A stretch of DNA of 35,356 nucleotides from Candidatus Peregrinibacteria bacterium CG1_02_54_53 (GTDB lineage: Bacteria > Patescibacteriota > Gracilibacteria > Peribacterales > Peribacteraceae): NCBI GenBank assembly GCA_001872575.1, contig MNWP01000007.1, positions 1 to 35,356 on the forward strand, given 5' to 3'. Below are positions 14,300 to 21,340 of this stretch, piece after piece (the first letter of the stretch is position 1; each line of letters starts with the position of its first letter). The notes under the pieces were generated by a model, which worked only from the letters and a program-made list of their open reading frames with translations, did not search any database and had not been told where the DNA came from. The position numbers and the translations under genes are program-made.

Positions 14300-14551
14300 A
14301 TGACCACCTTCGAGGTCATCTCCGCCGACTGTCCTCTATGCAGGACAACTCTCAAGACGCTGCGCTCCGCCATCGAAAAGCGAGGATGCGGCTGCAAGGT
14401 CGTCGAGCATCGTTGCCAAGGCGATGAGTGCTGCGAGCCTGCAAAGAGCCACGACGTGAAAGCGGTGCCCACCGTCATTCGTGACGGCAAGACCGTGCAC
14501 GTCGGGAAGCTCACCCAGCAGGAGGCTGAAGCACTTCTGCCATCTCGATGA
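14300..14551 (+). CDS. Cys-rich thioredoxin-fold protein of mercury module
   Basis: An 83-residue thioredoxin-like protein with CPLC at 11-14, cis-proline AVPTVI at 55-60, and five extra cysteines at 30, 32, 39, 44 and 45. No signal peptide. Overlapping the merF start by ATGA and lying between the repressor and MerF, it may deliver Hg(II) or reduce thiol adducts in the cytosol, taking the place of MerP or NmerA, neither of which is present. That role is inference. It has the pyrimidine leader ATTTTCTTCTCCCCTTTTCT. Confidence 0.7.
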   Translation: MTTFEVISADCPLCRTTLKTLRSAIEKRGCGCKVVEHRCQGDECCEPAKSHDVKAVPTVIRDGKTVHVGKLTQQEAEALLPSR

Positions 14552-14763
14552 ACCGGCAACCGTCCAAACGAGGTTTCTCTGCGGCTGCCATTGGCACTGT
14601 CGCAATTGCCATCTGCTGCTTCACTTCCATCCTTGTCGTCACCCTCGGAACAGTTGGTTTGAGTGCGCTTACACCGTATCTGGATTATGTGCTGTGGCCT
14701 GTGCTCGTCCTTCTCCTCCTCGTGACAATCCTCGCCTACAGGAAGTGGAAGCATTATTCCTGA
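14548..14763 (+). CDS. merF: mercuric ion uptake protein MerF
   Basis: A 71-residue protein with two membrane helices (about 10-33 and 45-64). AIAICCFTSILVVTLGTVGL followed by SALTPYLDYVLWPVLVLLL matches the MerF pattern (CCFTPVLVILLGVVGLSALTGYLDYV) almost position by position, with the vicinal Cys23-Cys24 pair in helix 1 that takes up Hg(II). The second C-terminal cysteine pair of classical MerF is absent: the protein ends RKWKHYS. It is translationally coupled to the thioredoxin-fold gene. Confidence 0.85.
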   Translation: MNRQPSKRGFSAAAIGTVAIAICCFTSILVVTLGTVGLSALTPYLDYVLWPVLVLLLLVTILAYRKWKHYS

Positions 14764-14767
14764 TCCC

Positions 14768-15274
14768 GTGCACACACTGCATCTCATCATCAATGGCATT
14801 GGCCAAGCACTCCGTTCCACGAGGAGGAAGTTTCTCTTCCTCGGTCTCACCTTGCTCATGTTCCTCATTCTCTTCTCGACTCCCATCCTCACCATTCAGG
14901 GTAATAGTCTTGCATTCCAGCTTTCCATTACTCGAGGGACGGATGTTGCCATTGTCCTCTTGCTTTCGTCGCTCCTGAGTCTGGTTGTTACTCTCCAACT
15001 TGAACGCAAGCGATGCCAGAAAGGTTGTCACATAAACACGGCAACGATGGCCGGCATGGGAAGCATGGGTGTTGCTGGGACTGCCTTCACGGGCCTGCTT
15101 GCGACAGGAGCGTGTTCTTCATGTCTGGTGGGTATTTTGGGGTTCGTGGGCATCGGGAGTGCCGTTGCCTTCACGATCCTCGATTATCGCTGGTACATCG
15201 TGTGGGCGGTTATAGTCCTTTCGGTTTTATTCATTATGCTGACCGCAAAAAACATCGGTCGTACCCTCCGCTGA
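14768..15274 (+). CDS. Cys-containing membrane protein of mercury module
   Basis: A 168-residue protein with four hydrophobic segments (about 23-44, 58-79, 98-127, 139-160). It has RKRCQKGCH after segment 2 and TGACSSCLVGILGF in segment 3, i.e. two cysteine pairs that could pass metal across the membrane. I do not recognise the family. Its position, 4 nt after merF and 3 nt before merA with a GTG start, suggests a second uptake component of the mercury module. Confidence 0.65.
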   Translation: MHTLHLIINGIGQALRSTRRKFLFLGLTLLMFLILFSTPILTIQGNSLAFQLSITRGTDVAIVLLLSSLLSLVVTLQLERKRCQKGCHINTATMAGMGSMGVAGTAFTGLLATGACSSCLVGILGFVGIGSAVAFTILDYRWYIVWAVIVLSVLFIMLTAKNIGRTLR

Positions 15275-15277
15275 TCT

Positions 15278-16681
15278 ATGCAGACTTTCGATCTGATCAT
15301 CATCGGCGGCGGCGCAGGAGCATTCGGTGCGGCGATTCGTGCTGATGGACTGAACGCCAAGACTGCGATGATCAACAAGGGTCTTCCGCTCGGAGGCACG
15401 TGCGTGAACGTGGGCTGCGTCCCGAGCAAGACCCTTATTCATGCAGGAACAGTTCTCCACCAAGCGCGGAACCACGGCATCCCCGGCATCGAGCTTTCTA
15501 TGAAGCGATTTGATTTCCAGAAGGTCGTGCAAGATGAACTCTCACTCGTGAAACGGATGCAGGAGGAGAAATACCAGAAAGTATTGAAGCACCTGAAGCA
15601 TGTCACATTCTTCGATGGGAAAGCCCGTTTTGTCTCACCGCACGAAGTGGAGGCAAATGGGGAAACTCTGCGTGGGGAGAAGTTCATCATCGCCACCGGC
15701 TCTACCGCGACCGTCCCCCCGATTGAAGGTATCCATGAGGTGGGCTACGTAACGCACGTCGAAGCCCTGAAACTGGAGAAACAGCCAAAAGAGCTCATCG
15801 TCGTCGGTGCAGGGGCGGTAGGATTGGAGTTCGCACAAATGTTCGCCCGTTTCGGCACGAAGGTCACGATCCTCCAGCACAGCGGAAGCATCTTCCGTCC
15901 AGGGGAGAAGGTCGTGGTGGAACGATTGCAGGAAGTGCTCAGAAAGGAAGGGATTGAGATCATCCTCAGTGCCGAGGTGAAGAGTGCGCGCAGGCAAAAG
16001 GATAGGAAGGTGCTCACCTATGTTGTCGAGGGTAAGCAACAGGAACTTGCAGGCGATGCAATTCTCCTCGCCATTGGCAAGATACCGAACACAGCGGGTT
16101 TGGGTTTGGAAAAAGCGGGAGTGGTGACGGACAAGAAGCAGGCCATCGTGACGAAGCCTTTCCTCCAAACGTCGCAGCCCCATATCTACGCGGCGGGAGA
16201 TGTCACCAATCTCCCCCTTCGTCTGGAGCCGACGGCAGGAAACGAAGGGACGCTCGCAGCGGAGAATGCACTCACGGGTTCGGAGAAGAGCATCGACTAT
16301 CGTACCGTTCCCTACACGATCTTCACCGATCCAGAGCTGGCGGGAGTGGGTTACACAGAGGAGGAATACATCAAGGAGACCGGTCGCTGCGACTGCCGTG
16401 CGCTCAACTTCGCCGACGTGCCGAAGGCGGTAATCCTGCGCCAGACAGACGGCATCATCAAGATGATCATTGCCCCTGAGACGAAGCGAATTGTCGGTAT
16501 TCACATCCTCGCACCCCATGCAGGAGAACTGATTGCCGAGGCGATGATGCTGATTCGGAACAAGAACACGATTGATGATGTGACAGGTTCACTTCCGATG
16601 TTCCCAACACTGGCGGAATCGATCAAGATCGTTGCACTATCCTTTACGAGGGATATCTCGAAGCTGAGTTGTTGCGTGTGA
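15278..16681 (+). CDS. merA: mercuric reductase, core form without NmerA
   Basis: A 467-residue flavoenzyme reducing Hg(II) to Hg(0) with NAD(P)H. FAD motif GGGAGAFGA at 10-18, redox pair Cys42/Cys47 in GGTCVNVGCVPSKTLIHAG, IVVGAGAVGLEFAQMFARFG near 170-190, YAAGDVTN, and, decisively, the C-terminal pair Cys465-Cys466 in KLSCCV that binds Hg(II) in MerA. The N-terminal metal-binding domain is missing, as in several shorter MerA proteins. It is last in the operon and convergent with the MerT-like gene. The second FAD disulfide reductase in the window (10396-11856) lacks the CC tail. Confidence 0.93.
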   Translation: MQTFDLIIIGGGAGAFGAAIRADGLNAKTAMINKGLPLGGTCVNVGCVPSKTLIHAGTVLHQARNHGIPGIELSMKRFDFQKVVQDELSLVKRMQEEKYQKVLKHLKHVTFFDGKARFVSPHEVEANGETLRGEKFIIATGSTATVPPIEGIHEVGYVTHVEALKLEKQPKELIVVGAGAVGLEFAQMFARFGTKVTILQHSGSIFRPGEKVVVERLQEVLRKEGIEIILSAEVKSARRQKDRKVLTYVVEGKQQELAGDAILLAIGKIPNTAGLGLEKAGVVTDKKQAIVTKPFLQTSQPHIYAAGDVTNLPLRLEPTAGNEGTLAAENALTGSEKSIDYRTVPYTIFTDPELAGVGYTEEEYIKETGRCDCRALNFADVPKAVILRQTDGIIKMIIAPETKRIVGIHILAPHAGELIAEAMMLIRNKNTIDDVTGSLPMFPTLAESIKIVALSFTRDISKLSCCV

Positions 16682-16718
16682 GACAGTCGGAGAGGTTCGT
16701 GCAGAACCAGCATGAGCT

Positions 16719-17084
16719 TTACGACCAAATCTTCAAAAATTTCCCGATGTACTCCACCACGACGTAAAGGAAGAAGAAATACCCGGCGACTGCCACGAAC
16801 AGGGAGATGAGAACGGTGTTGATGATCTCGTTTCGGTGACGCTTGGCTTGATCGAGCGTGCAGACACCGCGCTTCCGGAAGTACAGAATGAGGCTGACGA
16901 TCAGAAACACAAGGCCGACGCCCCGGAACACCCACTTGTAATCTCCGTAGAGCGTATCTGCGAGGGATCCGGCGAAGCTCGCAGTGCTTAAACCCAGAAG
17001 CACAAGAATGACGGGGCTGAGGCAGCAGAGGGACGCCGCAACTACCGGCACACCGATGATGCGGAACATGTCTCGAATTTTCAT
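16719..17084 (-). CDS. MerT-like mercuric transport protein
   Basis: A 121-residue membrane protein with three hydrophobic segments. VVAASLCCLSPVILVLLGLS carries the vicinal Cys19-Cys20 pair of MerT helix 1; the loop has one further cysteine (RKRGVCTLDQ), where classical MerT has two. The ATG at 17084 follows a pyrimidine leader (CTTTCCTTTTCTTTCTTCGC) and is far inside a longer frame that is antisense-like. It is on the opposite strand to the merF-merA operon, with stops 37 bp apart, so it must have its own promoter. Confidence 0.75.
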   Translation of the reverse strand: MKIRDMFRIIGVPVVAASLCCLSPVILVLLGLSTASFAGSLADTLYGDYKWVFRGVGLVFLIVSLILYFRKRGVCTLDQAKRHRNEIINTVLISLFVAVAGYFFFLYVVVEYIGKFLKIWS

Positions 17085-17112
17085 GGTGGCGAAGAAAGAA
17101 AAGGAAAGGTCA

Positions 17113-18519
17113 TCATCGACTATACAACTCCGTCTCAGGATACTGCGCCACCCACGAGAACCAGAAGCCATAGAGAGGAATGATTTCCTCTCCTTTCTCT
17201 GAGTTTTGGAAAGTGACGACTTGAGTTTCGGCGTCGTATGCAACTTCGATTTCCACGCCACCGATGTCGTCATTGATTGTCCCGTTCTTCTGAAGAGTCG
17301 TGAGCGGATACGCCTTCGCCTTGCCGTCCACAACGATGCCATAGACGAGAGCTTTTGCATGCAGCCGCGTATCGGTTTTTCGTACAGGGAAATAGGTGCC
17401 GCTGTCCCGCTCATAGCCCTCGTAGGGATCGCGGCCGTAATCGCGACGATGCCCGGTGTCCGTGCTGAGGATCCGCGCAGTCGGATATTGCTCCTGCACC
17501 GTCGAAAACCGTACGACATCGCTGCGGACGGCCTTCAGCTTCTCCCCCGTGAGTGGCCCCACTACGGCCTGCGCTGTCGCCTGACTCCAGAGAGAGTCGG
17601 TCAGACGATCGTACATAAGGAGATTGCTTTGGTAGAGGAAGCCGCTCACGCCGAACTCCGCAATTCCTTTACTGATCGTTCGGTCGTACACGATCGCCGT
17701 CGCACAGAGCGGACAGTACGTGACTGTCACGGCCTTCCCACCGACGGTATCGTTCACGATCTCGTGCCAGTTGAGAATGCGGAAGGGGTAGAAGCGGGTG
17801 TCGCTGCCGACTGTGAGCAGCAGACCAAGATCATCGTCGGCAAGGAATGTCGCATCACTGACACTCACAAATTTCGGCGCATCAATAGAAGGAATACCGT
17901 CCTTCGACGGTCCGCCGCTGAGGATATCCGTGAGTGGGATGAGGTGCTTCACCTGCCCCTGATACCAATCCGAAAGCAGTGACGGAACGGGAGATGAGCC
18001 GCCATTGCAGGCGAGCGAGCCGGAGCCGCAGGAGGGAGTGGTGTTTGCCGATTGCATTTGTACATTGTCGGTCAAATCCTGAACATGCTCATTTAATTCC
18101 TCTTCCGTAAGCGGCCCGTTCTTCTTGAAAATGATCTCTCCATCCGTATTCAGGAAGATCGTTGTCGGCTGCGTGAACACACCAAATTTTTTGGAGAGAT
18201 CCGCTTTTGGGTCGAGAAGAGTCTCGAACGTATAGCCGCCGTTTTCCCAATAACTCTTTACGGTCGACAGGGGTTCTTGAAGATTCACGCCGATAACGGC
18301 GATTTCGGGATGTTCCCGTGCGACCTTCTCGAAGAGCGGCAGCTCCTCCTTACAAAAGGGGCACCATGCCGCCCAGAAGTTCACGATGGCGGGTTTCCCC
18401 GCGATTGCTGCTTCCAGCGTCGTCTCTGTCCCATCGAGGAGAGCAACGCTGTCCATGCTCCCTGCAGAGTTACATGCAGAAAGAGAGAGAAGGCCAATCA
18501 TAAGGAGCAAATGTTTCAT
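17113..18519 (-). CDS. TlpA-like thioredoxin lipoprotein fused to DUF3179 domain
   Basis: A 468-residue envelope protein. Signal sequence MKHLLLMIGLLSLSAC with lipobox LSAC, Cys16 being lipidated. Residues about 22-155 form a TlpA/ResA-type domain with AAWCPFC (Cys53, Cys56) and the cis-Pro strand TQPTTIF. After a Gly/Ser/Cys linker (SCGSGSLACNGGSS), residues about 175-468 are a DUF3179 domain with its TYCPLCATAIVYDR motif and a second C-terminal repeat half. Both domains carry CxxC, so the fusion suggests DUF3179 is a thiol or metal substrate of the thioredoxin domain. The start codon directly abuts a terminator T-run. Confidence 0.85.
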   Translation of the reverse strand: MKHLLLMIGLLSLSACNSAGSMDSVALLDGTETTLEAAIAGKPAIVNFWAAWCPFCKEELPLFEKVAREHPEIAVIGVNLQEPLSTVKSYWENGGYTFETLLDPKADLSKKFGVFTQPTTIFLNTDGEIIFKKNGPLTEEELNEHVQDLTDNVQMQSANTTPSCGSGSLACNGGSSPVPSLLSDWYQGQVKHLIPLTDILSGGPSKDGIPSIDAPKFVSVSDATFLADDDLGLLLTVGSDTRFYPFRILNWHEIVNDTVGGKAVTVTYCPLCATAIVYDRTISKGIAEFGVSGFLYQSNLLMYDRLTDSLWSQATAQAVVGPLTGEKLKAVRSDVVRFSTVQEQYPTARILSTDTGHRRDYGRDPYEGYERDSGTYFPVRKTDTRLHAKALVYGIVVDGKAKAYPLTTLQKNGTINDDIGGVEIEVAYDAETQVVTFQNSEKGEEIIPLYGFWFSWVAQYPETELYSR

Positions 18520-18548
18520 AAAAAATGGAGAGGCTCAAAGAGCCCCTC
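18520..18548 (-). terminator. terminator or attenuator abutting next start codon
   Basis: GAGGGGCTC / GAGCCTCTC (one G-T pair, 3-nt loop) then CATTTTTT on the minus strand. It ends the small Cys-rich gene at 18553-18699 and its last T is the base before the ATG of the TlpA-DUF3179 gene, so read-through control is possible. Confidence 0.75.
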
Positions 18549-18552
18549 GTCT

Positions 18553-18699
18553 TCACATTTTCTTGCCTGCAGCGCAGGCACTGCACTTTCCACTACATGC
18601 TCCACCCGTGGAGGAGCAGACTTGGCCAGTGGCTCCGCAGCCGGAGCAAGTGCCTTCTTTCATCGCCGCGCCGCAGGCGCATTTGTCACCGTTATCCAT
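18553..18699 (-). CDS. metallothionein-like 48-residue Cys-rich protein
   Basis: A 48-residue protein with eight cysteines (7, 9, 18, 21, 28, 35, 39, 42) in CxC and CxxC pairs: MDNGDKCACGAAMKEGTC..., CSGCG, CSGKCSACAAGKKM. There is no signal peptide and the composition is Gly/Ala/Ser/Lys, as in small metal-sequestering proteins. It resembles bacterial metallothioneins in Cys density, though not by clear alignment; a zinc-ribbon fragment is the alternative. The leader TTCTATTTCTTCCCCC precedes ATG, and TATTCT at 18732-18727 is a likely -10, giving a 5' leader of about 20 nt. Confidence 0.75.
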   Translation of the reverse strand: MDNGDKCACGAAMKEGTCSGCGATGQVCSSTGGACSGKCSACAAGKKM

Positions 18700-18743
18700 A
18701 AAAAATTGGGGGAAGAAATAGAAGACAGAATAGGAATATTCTA

Positions 18744-19439
18744 TCAGAAGTTCGTGATGTAGCTTGGGAGATAGGGAAGAAGAAACGCCTCAAACTTTTT
18801 GAAGATGCCGAAATAAAGAAGGATCGCAGTGAGGATCAGAATCCACCCGAACACGTATTTGATCATCTCCGCATATTGCTGGACGAATCTTCGTCCGGTG
18901 AGCGCCCTCTGCCCGCCGTACGCGATGAGCAACATGGGGATGCCTGCGCCGACCGCATAGGTGAAGAGGAGGAGGAAGCTCGTCGTCACACTCTTGCTTG
19001 CAGCCGCAATGGCAAGGATCGATGCGAGCACCGGCCCCGCGCAGGGAGCCCAGACCACACCGAGGGTGCTGCCGACGAAGAACGCTTGCAGCGGTGACTC
19101 GGATGGTCCCGAGGCTGGAGCAACCGCAAGAAGCTTTCCAGTCCACTGAGAGAAAAGGTTACTCAGTGGCTTGATGACGATCACGAGTCCCATGAATCCA
19201 AGGAGAATGATCGCTACCGTCTCCAGTGTCCGTTTCCCGATGCCGACGAAGCTGCCGAGGCTTCCGAAGACCACACCCAAGAGAGAGAAGGTGAACGCCA
19301 GACCCAATACCATGAAGAGCGGGTAGAAGCGATTTCGCTTGAGCGCAGAGCCGAGGATGATGGGAAGGATCGGAATGACGCAGGGGGAGGTGACCGTGAT
19401 GATCCCTGCGAGGAATGCGAACGGAAATGAGGCAGTCAT
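18744..19439 (-). CDS. ccdA: CcdA-type cytochrome c biogenesis/thiol transporter
   Basis: A 231-residue membrane protein with six hydrophobic segments that moves reducing equivalents from cytoplasmic thioredoxin to extracytoplasmic dithiols. Cys20 in TVTSPCVIPILP and Cys133 in VVWAPCAGPVLAS are the redox pair of the CcdA/DsbD-beta family. The ATG at 19439 is 4 nt after the stop of the thioredoxin lipoprotein gene, its natural partner. Electrons could also reach the TlpA-DUF3179 lipoprotein next door. No cytochrome c gene is in the window, so a purely thiol-related role is plausible. Confidence 0.87.
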   Translation of the reverse strand: MTASFPFAFLAGIITVTSPCVIPILPIILGSALKRNRFYPLFMVLGLAFTFSLLGVVFGSLGSFVGIGKRTLETVAIILLGFMGLVIVIKPLSNLFSQWTGKLLAVAPASGPSESPLQAFFVGSTLGVVWAPCAGPVLASILAIAAASKSVTTSFLLLFTYAVGAGIPMLLIAYGGQRALTGRRFVQQYAEMIKYVFGWILILTAILLYFGIFKKFEAFLLPYLPSYITNF

Positions 19440-19443
19440 ATGG

Positions 19444-20031
19444 TTATGATCGAATGAAGGTCGCAACCTGCTCCTGCGTCAGCGGTCCGGGTCCGAGTGT
19501 ACTGATTTTCGTGGCACTCTGCGGATCACCACCTCGTACTTTCACAAGCGTCGACTGCGAGGAGATGCCGAACTGATTCTCGAGCGCGGTTTCCTTGTCG
19601 TAGTCGGCAATGAAGCCGACGACGTTCGGATTCGCCGTGCTCTCGAACGCCGCGCGGATGCCGGGGGCATTGGCGGCGCAGATCGGACACCAAGACGCGT
19701 GGAAATCGATGACGACGGTTTTCCCATCCGCAAGCGCCTCCGCGTACGCAGTCTGGCTATATGTTTGTATCGCACCCGCTTTGTAAGAACGCTGCGTCGG
19801 AGCAGGGGTCGGTTGCTGCTGCGTTGGCACAGGTTGCTGAGCCGGAGGCGGCGTCTGCTGCGGTTCCTCTTCAGGAACTGGAACCGGCTCGGGCTCTTGT
19901 GCGATTTGCGCTGCAGGTTCGTTGCGTGCAGGAGCGTTTTGTGGCCGCTGAGACACATATCCGTTGCAAGCGCTGAGGACGAGGAGCGCTGCAGCGGCCA
20001 CTGGAAGAGAGAAGAGTTTCATCATGGTCAT
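19444..20031 (-). CDS. thioredoxin-domain lipoprotein with Pro/Gln-rich linker
   Basis: A 195-residue lipoprotein: signal sequence with VLSAC lipobox (Cys22), a long Pro/Gln/Glu linker (about 30-80), then a thioredoxin domain with HASWCPICAA (Cys115, Cys118). The domain after the active site resembles DsbD-gamma or TlpA types. Several ATGs are clustered at the start (20031, 20025, 20022); the exact one is uncertain, and TTG at 20034 is not favoured. The leader is TATTTTCTTTCCCATTG. Four bases separate it from ccdA, so the pair probably forms an electron-transfer module on the outer face of the membrane. Confidence 0.85.
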   Translation of the reverse strand: MTMMKLFSLPVAAAALLVLSACNGYVSQRPQNAPARNEPAAQIAQEPEPVPVPEEEPQQTPPPAQQPVPTQQQPTPAPTQRSYKAGAIQTYSQTAYAEALADGKTVVIDFHASWCPICAANAPGIRAAFESTANPNVVGFIADYDKETALENQFGISSQSTLVKVRGGDPQSATKISTLGPGPLTQEQVATFIRS

Positions 20032-20055
20032 CAATGGGAAAGAAAATACAAAGCA

Positions 20056-20559
20056 TTACTGCATCATGTCCATCATCTCTTGCATCATGTCCTTCGCCAT
20101 CTGCGCAGCCTCCGCAAACATACTCCGATTCGATTGGAAGTAGGCTTTCCATTCCCTGCGATTGCTTCCTGCCGCTTCACCATTCGTGACGTAGGCAATG
20201 GTGTTCATACTCTTGCACGTCACGAAGAACTGCCCCGTCTGCGGAATAAAGTAGAGAAATTCCCGATCCTTTGGATTCATCTTGAGATCATTGTCCGTCA
20301 CGACCGCAACCCGCTTCACGTTGCCGGGGAACATGCAGCGGAAAATCGGTCTCAGTGCATTGGCATCCATGTTGTGGCCGATTTTCTCCACAATCTCCGT
20401 TTTCTCTTCCGTAGAGAGTTTCCGAAGCGCCGCGCAGGACATCGTGAGTTCTTTCGTCATGTGCATCGGCATCTCTTCCGCAGCGAACGCGAATGCGGGA
20501 ACGGCCATGCTCACGCCGAGTACCAAGGCAACGAATCGTCTGATGAATGAAACAGTCAT
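20056..20559 (-). CDS. secreted hypothetical protein, Met-rich C-terminus
   Basis: A 167-residue protein with a signal peptide (MTVSFIRRFVALVLGVSMAV, cleavage likely after AFAFAA). The mature part begins with MPMHMTKELTMSC and ends in a helix rich in Met (MAKDMMQEMMDMMQ), which might bind copper or another soft metal. Three cysteines are present. No family is recognised. The ATG follows the leader TATCTTTCCCAATCTCCC. A -10-like TACAGT (20590-20585) and the palindrome at 20613-20626 lie upstream, so it appears to belong to the GTA-N8-TAC regulon. Confidence 0.65.
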   Translation of the reverse strand: MTVSFIRRFVALVLGVSMAVPAFAFAAEEMPMHMTKELTMSCAALRKLSTEEKTEIVEKIGHNMDANALRPIFRCMFPGNVKRVAVVTDNDLKMNPKDREFLYFIPQTGQFFVTCKSMNTIAYVTNGEAAGSNRREWKAYFQSNRSMFAEAAQMAKDMMQEMMDMMQ

Positions 20560-20584
20560 GGGAGATTGGGAAAGATACGATGCA

Positions 20585-20626
20585 ACTGTACCGATCCCCA
20601 CCCTGATGTTCAGTAGTCTAGGCTAC
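20585..20626 (-). promoter_or_regulatory. promoter with palindrome GTAGTCTAGGCTAC
   Basis: Palindrome at 20613-20626, 22 bp, then TACAGT at 20590-20585 on the minus strand. It is 16 bp from the stop of the CRP/FNR-type regulator gene and 54 bp upstream of the secreted-protein ATG. The architecture is identical to that of the copies at 7.3-11.9 kb. Confidence 0.7.
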
Positions 20627-20641
20627 AGCATCTTCTTTCCT

Positions 20642-21292
20642 CTATTTCACAGTGATGCGTCCCTTTTCATCAATATTGATATCTCCCTGAAGTTTTAGGA
20701 GCTTCAGCGTGCGCGTGACGGTGACACGGTTGAGGCCCGTCAATTCGCCTATTTTCTCATGCGAAAGGGCAAGTGGCGCATCTTTAGAAAGTATTGCGAA
20801 GGGGTTTCGCTTCTTCCGGCTATATCTGCGGAGCTCACCAAGAACCTTTTCCAAAGCACTGCCAGTGTCGAGTTTCAGCTTCTGCTCGTAGTCGTGGAGC
20901 CGCGAAGAGAGTTTCTGCAACAGTCGAGTCAGAACTTCTGGGTGCTTCGCAATGACTTTCTGAAAATCATCGGGGGTCAGGATACAAATGCGGCTTCCCG
21001 GCAGAGCTTCGGCATAGTGTGTTGCCCCCTCTGCGTTGGGAAGGAAGTTTCCAAAGAGGCTCCCGGGGCCGAGCACATCGAAGATCGTGCGCTTTCCGTC
21101 GCGGGAATGATACAGAACGACCTCGCCTTCTTTGAGCAGGAAAACATTACGATCCAATCCATCATGCGGACTGTAGAGGTGCATGGGAGAGGTACAGCGG
21201 TGATCCTGCACTTTCTCAGCGATCTGCATGATCTCCATATCGGGGATGCCCTCGAAGATATCGATATGGGAGATGTACCAAGCTTTTTCCAT
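20642..21292 (-). CDS. CRP/FNR-family regulator with NtcA-like recognition helix
   Basis: A 216-residue transcription factor: cyclic-nucleotide-type beta-barrel (residues about 10-115; VFLLKEGEVVLYHSRDGKRT, GPGSLFGNF), dimer helix, then a winged helix with LSHEKIGELTGLNRVTVTRTLKLLK. The recognition helix RVTVTR matches that of cyanobacterial NtcA (TRVTVTR) rather than CRP (RETVGR) or FNR (E..SR). NtcA binds GTA-N8-TAC, and the window holds seven such palindromes. There are no FNR-type N-terminal cysteines. The effector is unknown; NtcA itself responds to 2-oxoglutarate. I prefer ATG at 21292, 6 nt after TATTCT (21304-21299), over GTG at 21298. Confidence 0.85.
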   Translation of the reverse strand: MEKAWYISHIDIFEGIPDMEIMQIAEKVQDHRCTSPMHLYSPHDGLDRNVFLLKEGEVVLYHSRDGKRTIFDVLGPGSLFGNFLPNAEGATHYAEALPGSRICILTPDDFQKVIAKHPEVLTRLLQKLSSRLHDYEQKLKLDTGSALEKVLGELRRYSRKKRNPFAILSKDAPLALSHEKIGELTGLNRVTVTRTLKLLKLQGDINIDEKGRITVK

Positions 21293-21340
21293 GTCCACAG
21301 AATACCTGCTCAGTTCTATGAAGTCATTGGTATGTGTCCC

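Noticed and set aside
17085-17519. N-terminal extension of the MerT-like protein
   Set aside because: The extra codons run through the TlpA-DUF3179 gene's end and are Arg/Ser-rich; the ATG at 17084 has the proper leader and a membrane start.
19699-20550. 283-codon plus-strand frame opposite the thioredoxin lipoprotein and secreted protein
   Set aside because: Arg/His/Leu-rich translation typical of an antisense shadow; both minus-strand genes have signal peptides and leaders.
7328-20626. GTAGCC palindromes as REP, attC or mobile miniature elements
   Set aside because: They lack conserved flanks beyond about 18 bp and direct repeats, and their fixed 21-22 bp distance to -10 boxes points to a regulator site.
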